A model generated the notes under the pieces. The model was not told where the DNA came from. It was given only the letters and a program-made list of their open reading frames with translations, and did not search any database. This document shows positions 1 to 8,137 of a DNA stretch of 17,231 nucleotides, piece after piece. The stretch is from Thermoplasmata archaeon (GTDB lineage: Archaea > Thermoplasmatota > Thermoplasmata > Thermoplasmatales > Thermoplasmataceae): positions 1-17,231 of the forward strand of contig JAKAAE010000020.1 in assembly GCA_021797225.1 (NCBI GenBank), given 5' to 3'. The first letter of the stretch is position 1; the number at the start of each line of letters is the position of its first letter. A program made the position numbers and the translations under genes.

Positions 1-275
1 CAGTCCGCACATTCAAAAATAAAATAATAGAGCAGAGAACTCCATTAAGGGTTCTTGGAAATAGATCTGATTTAATCAGAAAAAAAGAAATAAAATATAT
101 AAATATAGAAGATATACGTAATAACATAGCCAGAATAAAAATATGCGCAGAGTCAGGTACATACATAAAAGAATTAATAAATGGAGATAGTGGCAGAACA
201 GTGCCAAGTTTATCTTCAATATGTAAGTCAAATTTGCAGGTAACAAGTCTGGATGTAGTAAATATAGGCAGGTGA
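1..275 (+). CDS. pus10: tRNA pseudouridine synthase Pus10, C-terminal part (5' end outside window)
   Basis: Reading from base 3 gives about 90 residues ending at TGA 273-275, with the motifs EQRTPLRVLGNR, RIKICAESGTYIKELINGDSG and TVPSL. These are the catalytic-domain C-terminus of archaeal Pus10, the enzyme known to make pseudouridine 54 and 55 in the tRNA T loop. The catalytic Asp and the N-terminal THUMP-like and zinc-binding part lie upstream of the window. The gene leads a co-directional run into rpl21e, 7 nt downstream, as is common in archaeal genomes. Its stop region contains GGTGA (271-275), which can serve as the Shine-Dalgarno site of rpl21e. Confidence 0.93.
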   Translation, partial: VRTFKNKIIEQRTPLRVLGNRSDLIRKKEIKYINIEDIRNNIARIKICAESGTYIKELINGDSGRTVPSLSSICKSNLQVTSLDVVNIGR

Positions 276-282
276 ATTAAAA

Positions 283-579
283 ATGACAAGAATGTCAAAC
301 GGAACCAGATCAGGTTCAAGGAGCAAGTTAACGAAAAGGATAAAGGAAAGAGGTATGCCAAAGGTGAACGATTTGTTAAAAACCTTTGATGTTGGTGATA
401 CTGTAGCAGTTGTTATAAATCCTGCTATACATAAGGGTATGCCCTTCCATAATTTCCAGGGCAGGACAGGCAAGATAATAGGAATGCAGGGCGATTGCTA
501 TGTGCTCAAACTTAAAATAGGGAGTACAGAAAGGAAGGTTATATCAGCACCCGTTCATCTCAAGAGGCTAAGCCAATGA
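283..579 (+). CDS. rpl21e: 50S ribosomal protein L21e
   Basis: This 98-residue protein matches the small archaeal/eukaryotic L21e family. It has a basic N-terminus (MSNGTRSGSRSKLTKRIKERG), then an SH3-like barrel with FDVGDTVAVVINPAIHKGMPF and the conserved FQGRTGKIIG. It binds 23S rRNA in the large subunit. The ATG at 283 is chosen because GGTGA lies 7 nt upstream; the in-frame ATG at 292 is an alternative. The stop TGA (577-579) overlaps the next start as ATGA, which indicates translational coupling with rpo4. Length is normal for the family. Confidence 0.96.
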   Translation: MTRMSNGTRSGSRSKLTKRIKERGMPKVNDLLKTFDVGDTVAVVINPAIHKGMPFHNFQGRTGKIIGMQGDCYVLKLKIGSTERKVISAPVHLKRLSQ

Positions 580-884
580 AAATAACCTACAGGACAAACA
601 TTGAAATTTATAATACGTTAATAGACATAGAAAACAAATCTAAAAACGAGGCAGATACATTATCATATGTTGAAAATTTTTTAAAATATGATAAGAATAT
701 AAACATAAAGGAACTGGCTGGCAGCATAAATAAAGTTCACAAACTTCCGGAAGAGGCAATAATAAAGATAATTGATATAAAGCCGACTTCAAGGGAAGAG
801 CTAATCGCAATATTAAATTCATATAGTATAAATCTTGATGATAAGTCCCTTGATGGTATAACTGACCTTATGCAGGTTATATAA
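576..884 (+). CDS. rpo4: DNA-directed RNA polymerase subunit Rpo4 (RpoF, Rpb4 homologue)
   Basis: This 102-residue protein carries the HRDC-like core of archaeal Rpo4: a helical N-terminus followed by LPEEAIIKIIDIKPTSREEL and AILNSYSINLDD, the typical 'I.KIIDL.P....EL.AIL' pattern. Rpo4 pairs with Rpo7 to form the RNA polymerase stalk, which acts in open-complex formation and RNA binding. The start overlaps the L21e stop by 4 bp (ATGA), and its own stop (882-884) abuts the next ATG. The position between rpl21e and the DUF655 gene is conserved in many archaea. Sequence conservation in this family is low, so context adds weight. Confidence 0.92.
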   Translation: MKITYRTNIEIYNTLIDIENKSKNEADTLSYVENFLKYDKNINIKELAGSINKVHKLPEEAIIKIIDIKPTSREELIAILNSYSINLDDKSLDGITDLMQVI

Positions 885-1433
885 ATGGAAGAATACGCTT
901 ACATTATTGATTATCTTCCGCAGGGTAGGGCAGAAGATAAAAGTTTTAGAAAATCGCCTCTTGTACTTGCAATAGGTGAAAGTGAGTTCAAGCTACTGGA
1001 AATACTGCCAAAACCGGATGCCGTAATAGCTGTTGGTGACAGGATATATATAGGTAAATCCCCTGATTTAAGGGATAAAGTAATATCGATAAAGAGGAGG
1101 ATTACATATAAGGAATTAACAAGTGCAGCTGTAAGTGAATTGCCATATACAGTAGAGGCAATAATAGATAAAAACCCGGAAAAATTCATCGCTTTTTTTA
1201 ACAGTGCTGAGGCAATAAATTCAAGAATGCATACACTTGAACTGCTTCCGGGCCTCGGCAATAAGAGTATGTGGGCTATCCTTGATGAAAGGAAAAAGGG
1301 TCCATTTAAATCATTTGAGGATATAACAGAGAGGGTAAAAAGTGTCCATAACCCAAAGAAAATGATTGTTAACCGGATAATGGATGAGCTCCAGAACCGT
1401 TATGAAAAATATAAACTGTTTGTAGCCAGATGA
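885..1433 (+). CDS. DUF655 nucleic-acid-binding protein (OB-like plus helix-hairpin-helix)
   Basis: This 182-residue protein belongs to the archaeal DUF655 family. The N-terminal half has an OB/S1-like beta segment (AVIAVGDRIYIGK, near residues 46-58). The C-terminal half has a helix-hairpin-helix motif, LLPGLGNKSMWAILDERKKG (about residues 120-139), followed by FKSFEDITERV. Related proteins are known only as probable RNA/DNA binders encoded beside rpo4 and ksgA, which suggests a role in rRNA handling or translation; that role is inference. The start directly abuts the rpo4 stop, and the stop overlaps the ksgA start as ATGA. Confidence 0.92.
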   Translation: MEEYAYIIDYLPQGRAEDKSFRKSPLVLAIGESEFKLLEILPKPDAVIAVGDRIYIGKSPDLRDKVISIKRRITYKELTSAAVSELPYTVEAIIDKNPEKFIAFFNSAEAINSRMHTLELLPGLGNKSMWAILDERKKGPFKSFEDITERVKSVHNPKKMIVNRIMDELQNRYEKYKLFVAR

Positions 1434-2152
1434 ATAATCATTTTTCAAAAAAATATGGCCAGGTATTTCTTAACGATAAAAATATTGCAGTGAAGGAAGT
1501 AAAATCCCTGAACCTAAATGATAATGATTCTGTTCTTGAAATAGGTCCTGGTTATGGGATATTAACTGACATATTACTGAAATATAACATAAAATTAACA
1601 TCCATAGAACCTGACCATAAATTTTATACATATTTATTGGAAAAATATAATAATTATATCAAATCAAAAAAATTTAATCTAATAAAGGAAAGCTTTCTTG
1701 AAACTGAACCTGAATATTATAATAAAATTATAGGGAATATACCCTATAATCTATCATCAAAAATTATATTCAAACTATTCGATTTTGATTTCGATTATTC
1801 CATTCTGATGGTCCAGAAAGAATTTGCACTAAGGCTAATTGCCAGACCGGGGACAAAGGATTTTTCACGGTTAACTGTTAATACAGGGATCAGGTCAGAG
1901 ATAAATATATTATTCAATGTAAGCAGAACTGTTTTTTCGCCTGTTCCAAACGTCGATTCATCCGTTATCTCAATCAAAAAGAAAAAATGTGACATTGATA
2001 TAATTAATTTTGATAAGTTTTTAATAAAAATATTTTCAATGAGAAGAAAAAAGTTATCAACAATATTAAAATATAATGGTATTTACAGTGATAGAAGACC
2101 CTATGAATTAAATATAGATGAATTGATTACTGTTTTTGAGTCTCTGAGTTAG
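1430..2152 (+). CDS. ksgA: 16S rRNA N6,N6-dimethyladenosine transferase KsgA/Dim1
   Basis: This 240-residue Rossmann-fold methyltransferase should dimethylate the two adjacent adenines in the terminal helix of 16S rRNA during small-subunit maturation, using SAM. Visible motifs are the N-terminal KKYGQVFLND, the SAM loop VLEIGPGYGILT (residues 35-46), the acidic SIEPD strand (58-62), and the catalytic NIPYNLSSK (103-111). The C-terminal FSMRRKKLSTIL is the family's rRNA-contacting segment. It is the last gene of the pus10-rpl21e-rpo4-DUF655 run. Its 3' end overlaps the converging slipin gene by 26 bp. It is a little shorter than many bacterial KsgA proteins, which is usual in archaea. Confidence 0.96.
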   Translation: MNNHFSKKYGQVFLNDKNIAVKEVKSLNLNDNDSVLEIGPGYGILTDILLKYNIKLTSIEPDHKFYTYLLEKYNNYIKSKKFNLIKESFLETEPEYYNKIIGNIPYNLSSKIIFKLFDFDFDYSILMVQKEFALRLIARPGTKDFSRLTVNTGIRSEINILFNVSRTVFSPVPNVDSSVISIKKKKCDIDIINFDKFLIKIFSMRRKKLSTILKYNGIYSDRRPYELNIDELITVFESLS

Positions 2153-2951
2153 TATTTTTACCCAACATATTATTCAATGCCGATGCTGTAAAAAACTGTG
2201 AAGTATCACCTACTGTGGGCACATTCTGTGGTATCATTATTAATGACCCTTTCCCCTCAAGACCTATCTGGTAAACTATGTCCATCCATCTTAACTGGAA
2301 AGCCGTAGGATTATTTGCATACTGTTTTGCAGCATCAACCATTTTACCTGCAGCCTCAACCTCTGCCATTGCCAGCGTAACCCTTGACCTTCTCTCCCTT
2401 TCTGCAGCTGCCTGTCTTGACATGGCATCCTGTAGTGTCTGTGGTACCAGTACATCACGGATTTCAACCGATGAAACCTTTACTCCCCAGTGCTCAGTTT
2501 TTTCATCTATAATCTGTCTTGCTGATTCTCCTATTTTCTCCCTTTCTGATAATATTTCATCAAATGATGATTTACCGAGAACTTCCCTCAATGTTGTCTG
2601 TGCGGCTAACTGTGTTGCACCTGAATAGTTTTCTACATTTAAAACGGCTTTATCAGCATCTATAACCTGGAAATACATTACTGCATCAACATTTACTGGA
2701 ACGTTATCCTGTGTGAATGTTGATTCTGTCTTAAATGCCACAGCCTGAATTCTTGTTGATAAAACAACAGTTATTTTACTTATAATGGGTGTCACATAAA
2801 CAAGACCCGGTCCCTTTAATCCTGTATATCTGCCAAGCGTCAGAACAGGTGCTCTCTGCCATTCCTTCAGTATATGAATTCCTGATAATAATATTGCAAC
2901 TACTATTAAAACAATTATTATCAAACCTATCAATCCTAAACTTATTGCCAT
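2127..2951 (-). CDS. Slipin/stomatin-like SPFH (band 7) membrane protein
   Basis: From the preferred start the protein has 274 residues: an N-terminal hydrophobic helix (LGLIGLIIIVLIVVAILL), then a band-7 domain beginning EWQRAPVLTLGRYTGLKGPGL. It continues with VPVNVDAVMYFQV and LREVLGKSSFDEILSERE, then a charged helical region (AAAERERRSRVTLAMAEVEAAGK). Slipins form oligomeric membrane scaffolds; in archaea they are often paired with a NfeD-type protease, which is not seen here. In-frame ATGs exist at 3011 and 2972. The ATG at 2951 is favoured because a TTTAAATA box (about 2973-2980, minus strand) sits some 25 nt upstream and because family members begin just before the membrane helix. A second box near 3040 would fit the 3011 start. 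Confidence 0.9.
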   Translation of the reverse strand: MAISLGLIGLIIIVLIVVAILLSGIHILKEWQRAPVLTLGRYTGLKGPGLVYVTPIISKITVVLSTRIQAVAFKTESTFTQDNVPVNVDAVMYFQVIDADKAVLNVENYSGATQLAAQTTLREVLGKSSFDEILSEREKIGESARQIIDEKTEHWGVKVSSVEIRDVLVPQTLQDAMSRQAAAERERRSRVTLAMAEVEAAGKMVDAAKQYANNPTAFQLRWMDIVYQIGLEGKGSLIMIPQNVPTVGDTSQFFTASALNNMLGKNTNSETQKQ

Positions 2952-3257
2952 AATTAAATAATGAAAAGCCATATTTAAATCTTTGTTAGGGTACCATTTA
3001 TCGGTGGGCATAATCCCGGAGGGTAAAAAAAGTTATATTTAAATACCGGTTGAGATACTGTGCTTATTTTCTTCGGCTATTTTTCGCCAGCAAAATATAT
3101 ATAGATGCATTATTTTCCTCCGATCCAGAATAATTGCATTATGAATCTTACACAATACATAATTTTATTTCAGGAATAGTGTAAATTTAAGTGTTAAAAG
3201 CTATATTACTGAAATTTTAACTTTAACTATTTTTATTAATAATAAGTTGTAGTCAAT

Positions 3258-3291
3258 TGACGTCATGTTAAACGTTAATTTTTATATATGT
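3258..3291 (+). promoter_or_regulatory. HMG-CoA synthase promoter: TATA box with overlapping palindromes upstream
   Basis: A strong AT box (TTTTATATATG, 3280-3290) lies about 25 nt before the ATG at 3310, so the mRNA is probably leaderless. Just upstream lie the palindromes GTCAATTGAC (3252-3261) and TGACGTCA (3258-3265), which overlap, and AACGTT (3271-3276). Their position against the BRE/TATA region fits a transcription-factor site; function is inference. Confidence 0.5.
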
Positions 3292-3309
3292 ATAAGCGCT
3301 AAACCATTT

Positions 3310-4365
3310 ATGTCAGGGATAGTCAGCTATGGTTCATATATCCCATATTACCGGATTAAACCAGAAGAGATCGCAAGAATATGGGGGGACGAACCTGAAA
3401 GGATGAAGAAAAATTTATTTATTTTAAGTAAGAGTGTGCCATCTCCGGATGAAGATGTTGCATCAATATCGGTTGAGGCCGCAAGAAATGCACTGAAAAG
3501 AATGGATGTAAATCCTGAAGAAATTGGGGCAATATACGTTGGTTCAGAATCGCACCCATATGCTGTAAAGCCAACAGCAACAATTGTTGCGGCAGCAATA
3601 GGCATGCCACTTGAATACTTTGCCGCTGATTATGAATTTGCATGCAAGGCAGGAACGGCAGGCATGCAGAATGTGAAGGCAATGGTAGATTCAAATTTTA
3701 TAAAATATGGATTTGCTATAGGTTCAGATACATCCCAGGGAGCACCGGGTGATGCCCTGGAATATACAGCGTCTGCCGGGGGCACTGCCATGCTGATTGG
3801 TAAAAATAATACAATAGCAGAAATAAACGATACCCTATCTGTTTCTACGGATACACCGGATTTCTGGAGAAGGGAGGGTGAGCCATATCCAAAACATGGA
3901 GAAAGATTTACAGGAGAGCCAGGATATTTCAAGCATGTGATAGCCGCATCAAAGGCAATGATGGAAAGAATGGATACAAAAAGTAGTGATTATGATTATG
4001 TGGTATTCCACCAGCCAAATGGCAAATTCCCATCAAGAGCCGCAAAAATCCTTGGATTTACCGAGGATCAGTATAAAACAGGGTTATTAACGCCATATAT
4101 TGGAAATACATATTCCGGATCAATGATGACCGGTTTATCCGCTGTTCTAGATGAATCAAAACCAGAGGACAGAATTTTAGCAGTGTCGTTCGGTTCAGGA
4201 GCCGGGTCAGATGCCTTTGATATTACAGTAACAGGTGAAATGAAGGATTATAAAAGGGATAACGCCCCCACGGTAAAGAAACTAATTGAAAAGGTTAAAT
4301 TTATAGATTATGGTATGTACACGAAATTCAGAAAGATAATAGTTACAGGTGATAGTGTTGAATAA
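3310..4365 (+). CDS. Hydroxymethylglutaryl-CoA synthase (archaeal type)
   Basis: This 351-residue thiolase-fold enzyme condenses acetoacetyl-CoA with acetyl-CoA to give HMG-CoA, the entry to the mevalonate route to archaeal isoprenoid lipids. The catalytic triad is visible: Glu80 in [13 protein letters not shown], nucleophile Cys112 in [11 protein letters not shown], and His234 in [11 protein letters not shown]. The N-terminus [16 protein letters not shown] is the usual start, preceded at 25 nt by a TATA box, so the in-frame ATG at 3265 is rejected. It forms an operon with the thiolase-like and DUF35 genes. In Methanothermococcus the three products form one complex that channels acetoacetyl-CoA through a shared CoA site. 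Confidence 0.95.
   Translation: MSGIVSYGSYIPYYRIKPEEIARIWGDEPERMKKNLFILSKSVPSPDEDVASISVEAARNALKRMDVNPEEIGAIYVGSESHPYAVKPTATIVAAAIGMPLEYFAADYEFACKAGTAGMQNVKAMVDSNFIKYGFAIGSDTSQGAPGDALEYTASAGGTAMLIGKNNTIAEINDTLSVSTDTPDFWRREGEPYPKHGERFTGEPGYFKHVIAASKAMMERMDTKSSDYDYVVFHQPNGKFPSRAAKILGFTEDQYKTGLLTPYIGNTYSGSMMTGLSAVLDESKPEDRILAVSFGSGAGSDAFDITVTGEMKDYKRDNAPTVKKLIEKVKFIDYGMYTKFRKIIVTGDSVE
4348..4352 (+). promoter_or_regulatory. Shine-Dalgarno GGTGA deciding a TTG start
   Basis: GGTGA inside the 3' end of the HMG-CoA synthase gene lies 5 nt before TTG 4358. The same motif and spacing occur before ATG 5520 and ATG 12207. The upstream GTGs at 4349 and 4355 overlap or nearly touch the site, so they are unlikely starts. 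Confidence 0.6.
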
Positions 4366-5518
4366 TGTTTATATTATTGGTGCAGGGGAAACAAAATTTG
4401 GGGAATTATGGGATAAATCATTAAGAAATTTAGCAGTGGAAGCCGGTTTAAAGGCAATAGAAAATGCAGGTATATATTCAAGGGACATAGATGCTATATA
4501 CGGTGCGAACGGTCTGGCAGGGACAATCAACGAACAGGAAAATATAGGAGCACTGATAGCAGATTTTTCCGGATTATCAACGGAAGGAATACCGGCATTG
4601 AGGGTTGAGGCATCAACAGCCTCAGGTGCAGCCGCCGTTAGGGAGGCATATCTATCCATAAAATCAGGGGAATATGATTTAGTAGTTGTTGGTGGTGTTG
4701 AGAAGATGACGGATATCCACGGGTCAGGCATACTTGAAAAGATGTCATCCATACTCGACCGTGAATGGGAGGCATTTTTCGGTGCAACACCGGCTGCAAT
4801 GGCTGCATTAATAGCAAGAAAATACATGAACGATTTCAATGTGGAAAAAGAAGCATTATCAATGTTTTCAGTCAATGACCATTTAAATGCATCGAAAAAC
4901 CCCGATGCACAGTACAGAAACAAACTTACTGTCCAGCAGGCTATGGATTCAATACCGGTAGCAGACCCACTGAACATGATGGACTGTTCACCGGTAAGTG
5001 ATGGTGCAGCTGCTATAGTTCTTGCATCGGAAAATTTTGTTAAAAAGAATAAAAAGGAGGGCGTAAAAATTTTAAGTTCGGCTGTTGCCGAAGATTATCT
5101 ATCTGTGGGTTCAAGGGAATCGATATACACCCTGAAATCAACAAGGCTTGCAGCAGAGAAAGCATTTAAAAAGGCAGGAATAAAAAGGGACGATATCTCA
5201 TTTATGGAGGTACACGACTCATTTTCAATTTATGGTTTACTGGAGCTGGAGGATCTTGGATTTGCAGAAAAAGGAAAGGCAAAAAATTTAGTATATGATG
5301 ATATTAAATTAAATGGAAGATTGCCGGTAAACCCCTCTGGCGGCCTAAAGGCAAAGGGCGATCCATATGGGGCTGTTGGTATAGGCCAGGTTGTCGATGC
5401 GTATAAGCAGTTAATGGAAAAGGCTGGAGAAAGGCAGATAAAGCATGCAAGATATGCACTGTTGCATAATATGGCGGGTACCGGGGCATCATCAGTAGTA
5501 CATATATTAGGTGAGTAA
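4358..5518 (+). CDS. Thiolase-like protein (acetoacetyl-CoA thiolase family) with atypical active site
   Basis: This 386-residue protein matches archaeal acetyl-CoA acetyltransferases along its length: [87 protein letters not shown] and [17 protein letters not shown]. Family members condense two acetyl-CoA to acetoacetyl-CoA. Two key positions differ. The nucleophilic Cys expected in 'VEAaCASG' is Thr87 (ACA, 4616-4618), and the His of 'GHP.GATG' is Asp335 (GAT, 5360-5362). It is therefore probably not an ordinary thiolase; it may be a structural or CoA-bridging partner of HMG-CoA synthase, or use another chemistry. TTG 4358 is chosen on the Shine-Dalgarno spacing; GTG 4349 is the alternative. 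Confidence 0.9.
   Translation: MNNVYIIGAGETKFGELWDKSLRNLAVEAGLKAIENAGIYSRDIDAIYGANGLAGTINEQENIGALIADFSGLSTEGIPALRVEASTASGAAAVREAYLSIKSGEYDLVVVGGVEKMTDIHGSGILEKMSSILDREWEAFFGATPAAMAALIARKYMNDFNVEKEALSMFSVNDHLNASKNPDAQYRNKLTVQQAMDSIPVADPLNMMDCSPVSDGAAAIVLASENFVKKNKKEGVKILSSAVAEDYLSVGSRESIYTLKSTRLAAEKAFKKAGIKRDDISFMEVHDSFSIYGLLELEDLGFAEKGKAKNLVYDDIKLNGRLPVNPSGGLKAKGDPYGAVGIGQVVDAYKQLMEKAGERQIKHARYALLHNMAGTGASSVVHILGE
5510..5514 (+). promoter_or_regulatory. Shine-Dalgarno GGTGA for the DUF35 gene
   Basis: GGTGA in the last codons of the thiolase-like gene is 5 nt from ATG 5520. It favours that ATG over the in-frame GTG at 5511, which lies inside the motif. Confidence 0.6.
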
Positions 5519-5519
5519 T

Positions 5520-5921
5520 ATGACAGAATTATCAAGGATATGGAGAGAAACAGAATACAGGTATAATCTGATAGGATTTAAATGCAATAACTGTGGGGAA
5601 TCATATTTTCCTCCAAGGGATATATGCCCGCACTGCCACAGGGAATCAATAGGCAAAATGGAGAAGGTAAAGTTTTCCGGCAATGGGGAAATTTTATCAT
5701 ATACAACGGTTCATGACGCACCTCCTGCATTTAAAAGGCAGGTACCGTACCTTCTTGCCCTGGTAAAGCTTGATGAGGGGCCAGTAATAACAGCCCAGAT
5801 TGTTGACTGTGATCCGGACGACGTTAATATAGGCAAAAAAGTACATATGGCATTCAGGAAAATCAGGGAAGATGGGACAAATGGTGTAATAGAATATGGC
5901 TATAAATTTAAATTAGATTAA
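5520..5921 (+). CDS. DUF35 Zn-ribbon/OB-fold acyl-CoA-binding protein
   Basis: This 133-residue protein has a helical N-terminus (ELSRIWRETEYRYNLIGFKC) and a rubredoxin-like zinc ribbon, CNNCGESYFPPRDICPHC. An OB fold with SYTTVHDAPPAFKRQVPY and GKKVHMAF follows. DUF35 proteins bridge thiolase and HMG-CoA synthase in the archaeal complex and supply part of the common CoA-binding site. The gene starts 1 nt after the thiolase-like stop, so the three genes are co-transcribed. Four zinc-ligand Cys residues are intact. It is convergent with the following minus-strand gene, with only 10 bp between. Confidence 0.93.
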   Translation: MTELSRIWRETEYRYNLIGFKCNNCGESYFPPRDICPHCHRESIGKMEKVKFSGNGEILSYTTVHDAPPAFKRQVPYLLALVKLDEGPVITAQIVDCDPDDVNIGKKVHMAFRKIREDGTNGVIEYGYKFKLD

Positions 5922-5931
5922 AATATTGCTT

Positions 5932-6597
5932 TTACCGGATTCCCGGTATAAAAAAATTATAATTCAATATTTTTGATATTTTATACAGTACTGCAGAGTT
6001 TTCCGATATAACCGGTATATTATATCTCATTTTTATTCTATTGAGAACATTATATGTCGGCAATGCTGTGCATGCCAGATATATTGCACCGGCCTCTTTT
6101 ATTTTGCCACTGTTTTTATTTAATAATTCCATTACCTCATTTTCACCTGTATTTGATATATCCAGGCCATATATTTTATTTAAGCCATCAGAACCGCACA
6201 CAGTGAAATTATTACTCATAAAATATTCAGTTTCCTCAAGGGTTCTATCCTTTATATATGGCGTTCCTATAAACATTTTATTTATCCCGTTATCCCTTAA
6301 ATAGTCCATAACAGCGGATTCAGGAATTACCAGTTTTTTCCTTATTACATTATTTATAATATCAATGTTTTTATGTGTACCGTATGTTCTTCCATATACA
6401 ACGATATCTGATACATTCCTTAATAAATTATACGTTTCCTTTAATTCCCTTCTAAATCTTTCCGGATCCTCTGGCTCACAGCCTCTTGATGGTCTCATTC
6501 TTGTTGAATGGAAACTGATATTATCCGGTGATAGTCTATACACATCATATTCCATAGCAACATTATTTGCCGGAATAATTAATCCCACTCTTATCAT
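5932..6597 (-). CDS. Asp/Glu racemase superfamily protein (maleate isomerase / arylmalonate decarboxylase-like)
   Basis: The 221-residue protein begins MIRVGLIIPANNVAMEYDVYRL, as in maleate cis-trans isomerases and arylmalonate decarboxylases, and has HSTRMRPSRG near residue 30. Two-Cys members carry the first catalytic Cys in 'YGCTSG'; here that position is Arg70 (YGRTYG). The second Cys is kept as Cys176 in IYLACTALPT. Loss of the first Cys while keeping the second recalls arylmalonate decarboxylase, which has Gly there, so racemase or isomerase activity is doubtful. The substrate is unknown. The start sits about 25 nt from an AT-rich box shared with the divergent gene at 6654. Confidence 0.8.
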   Translation of the reverse strand: MIRVGLIIPANNVAMEYDVYRLSPDNISFHSTRMRPSRGCEPEDPERFRRELKETYNLLRNVSDIVVYGRTYGTHKNIDIINNVIRKKLVIPESAVMDYLRDNGINKMFIGTPYIKDRTLEETEYFMSNNFTVCGSDGLNKIYGLDISNTGENEVMELLNKNSGKIKEAGAIYLACTALPTYNVLNRIKMRYNIPVISENSAVLYKISKILNYNFFIPGIR

Positions 6598-6609
6598 TAT
6601 TTTAATATC

Positions 6610-6640
6610 ATCTTAATCTATAAATATTTAATAATAATAG
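6610..6640. promoter_or_regulatory. Divergent promoter region between the racemase-like and OCD-family genes
   Basis: The 56-bp gap between the ATGs at 6597 (minus) and 6654 (plus) contains CTATAAATATTTAATAATAA (6618-6637), which can act as a TATA box in both directions at 20-30 nt from each start. Both messages would be almost leaderless. Shared control is inferred. Confidence 0.5.
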
Positions 6641-6653
6641 GTAATAATCAATA

Positions 6654-7547
6654 ATGATTTATTATATAACCGATGAGGATGTAAGGAAAAATCTTGATAT
6701 GAAGCAGTGCATAGATGAGTTAAGGGATGCATTTATTTCATACGGGAATAAAAAATCTAATGCAAGTGCAAGAGATAGAATATTTAATAATGGAATGATA
6801 TTCAATACAATGCCCGCATACTATGAAAAATATAATATTGCAGGATTAAAAACATACGTTGCATCAAAAAACGGTGTAAGATTTATGGTGGTGATCTTTG
6901 ACGTTTCCGATCCAGAGAAGGTGTATATATTCGATGCAAATACTTTAGGTCAGATAAGGACAGGGGCATTATCCGCAATGGTTACATCACTTCTAATAAA
7001 GAAGAAAAATATAAATTTTACACTAATAGGTTCAGGTTTTCAGGCTGAAACACAGTTAAAAGCAATGTTATCGATATATAACCTCAGTAATGCATACGTT
7101 TATTCCAGGAATTATGACCATGCACTGGAATTTTCAAAGAAATTTAATTTAAATATAAAAGCTGTAAGGGACCTATCGATACTTAAAGAATCAGATGTTA
7201 TAACGTCGATAACAGATTCAGTTAGTCCCATATTTGATTATTCAATGTTACCTGACCATTACCATATAAATTTAATAGGATCAAATTTGCCAAAAAGAAG
7301 GGAGGCTGCCGGTGATGTTATGGATAATTCAGACATTGTTATAGCAGAACATTTAGAACAATCAATGAAAGAATCAGCTGAAATAATTGAAATGAATAAT
7401 AAAAATAAAATAATAGAATTAAAGGATTTCATAATAAATATGGATAAATATAAAACAGGCAAAACGGTTTTTAAGTCCATGGGCATAGGACTTGAGGATA
7501 TAGCAGCAGGTTACATCGTTTTAAAAAATATGAACTTAATAAAATAA
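6654..7547 (+). CDS. Ornithine cyclodeaminase / mu-crystallin family protein
   Basis: This 297-residue protein has the family layout: an N-terminal substrate domain with Lys66 (AGLKTY), Arg102 in LGQIRTGALSAMV, a Rossmann NAD(P) site TLIGSGFQAETQ (about 123-134), and the C-terminal KSMGIGLEDIAAG. The catalytic Asp of ornithine cyclodeaminase ('G.DcPGK.E') is replaced by Asn211 in IGSNLPKRREA. Deamination of ornithine to proline is therefore uncertain; an imine or ketimine reductase, or an alanine-dehydrogenase-like role, is equally possible. It is divergent from the racemase-like gene and followed by a LysE exporter, suggesting an amino/imino-acid pathway. Confidence 0.88.
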   Translation: MIYYITDEDVRKNLDMKQCIDELRDAFISYGNKKSNASARDRIFNNGMIFNTMPAYYEKYNIAGLKTYVASKNGVRFMVVIFDVSDPEKVYIFDANTLGQIRTGALSAMVTSLLIKKKNINFTLIGSGFQAETQLKAMLSIYNLSNAYVYSRNYDHALEFSKKFNLNIKAVRDLSILKESDVITSITDSVSPIFDYSMLPDHYHINLIGSNLPKRREAAGDVMDNSDIVIAEHLEQSMKESAEIIEMNNKNKIIELKDFIINMDKYKTGKTVFKSMGIGLEDIAAGYIVLKNMNLIK

Positions 7548-7576
7548 TTTAAAATATACTTATTATATAAACCACT

Positions 7577-8137
7577 GTGATATTTTATTCATATTTATTA
7601 GGCATAGTTCTGGGCTTATCACTGGCTGGACCACCAGGCGCTGTAAATTCCGTGATAGCAAACGAATCACTCAAATCTAAATTACACGGTACAAGTGTCG
7701 GTGCAGGAGCAATGAGTGCAGATTTTACCTTCTTTTTAATTATTTACTTTTTAAAAAATTATATAAATATAAGTATATTAAAATTTATATATATCATAGG
7801 TGGATTATTTATGTTATATCTCGGATATGCCGTATTAAAATCAAGAATGCCAGTAAAATCAAAAAAGGGCAATTATTTCATAGGATTATCAATGGGGTTG
7901 ACTAATCCCTTCCAGATATTATGGTGGCTCACCGCAGGATTCTTTTTACTGAGGGAATTATCAATATTATCAATTGCGGGATTATTCTCAGGAATCATAA
8001 TATGGATTTTTTTATTTCCATACACAATAAATAGATTTGGATATAAATATGAAAGATATATTAAAATTGTTTCAGCTGCCATAATATTCATCTTTGCTGT
8101 ATATATTTTATATTATGGAATTATACTTTATGTATAA
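7577..8137 (+). CDS. LysE/RhtB-type amino-acid exporter
   Basis: This 186-residue, highly hydrophobic protein has five or six predicted membrane helices. Diagnostic LysE-superfamily motifs are GLSLAGPPGAVNSVIANESL near the N-terminus, FMLYLGYAVLKSR, and GLSMGLTNPFQILWW in the second half. Family members export lysine, threonine, homoserine and related solutes across the cytoplasmic membrane; the substrate here is not known. Translation starts at GTG 7577, with an AT box (AAAATATAC, about 7551-7559) some 20-25 nt upstream, giving a leaderless message. It lies 29 bp after the OCD-family gene. Its 3' end overlaps the converging purN by 17 bp. Confidence 0.88.
   Translation: MIFYSYLLGIVLGLSLAGPPGAVNSVIANESLKSKLHGTSVGAGAMSADFTFFLIIYFLKNYINISILKFIYIIGGLFMLYLGYAVLKSRMPVKSKKGNYFIGLSMGLTNPFQILWWLTAGFFLLRELSILSIAGLFSGIIIWIFLFPYTINRFGYKYERYIKIVSAAIIFIFAVYILYYGIILYV

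Noticed and set aside
3105..3179. Short open frame of 24 codons in the gap before HMG-CoA synthase
   Set aside because: No promoter at the right distance, no recognisable sequence, and AT-rich DNA gives such frames by chance.
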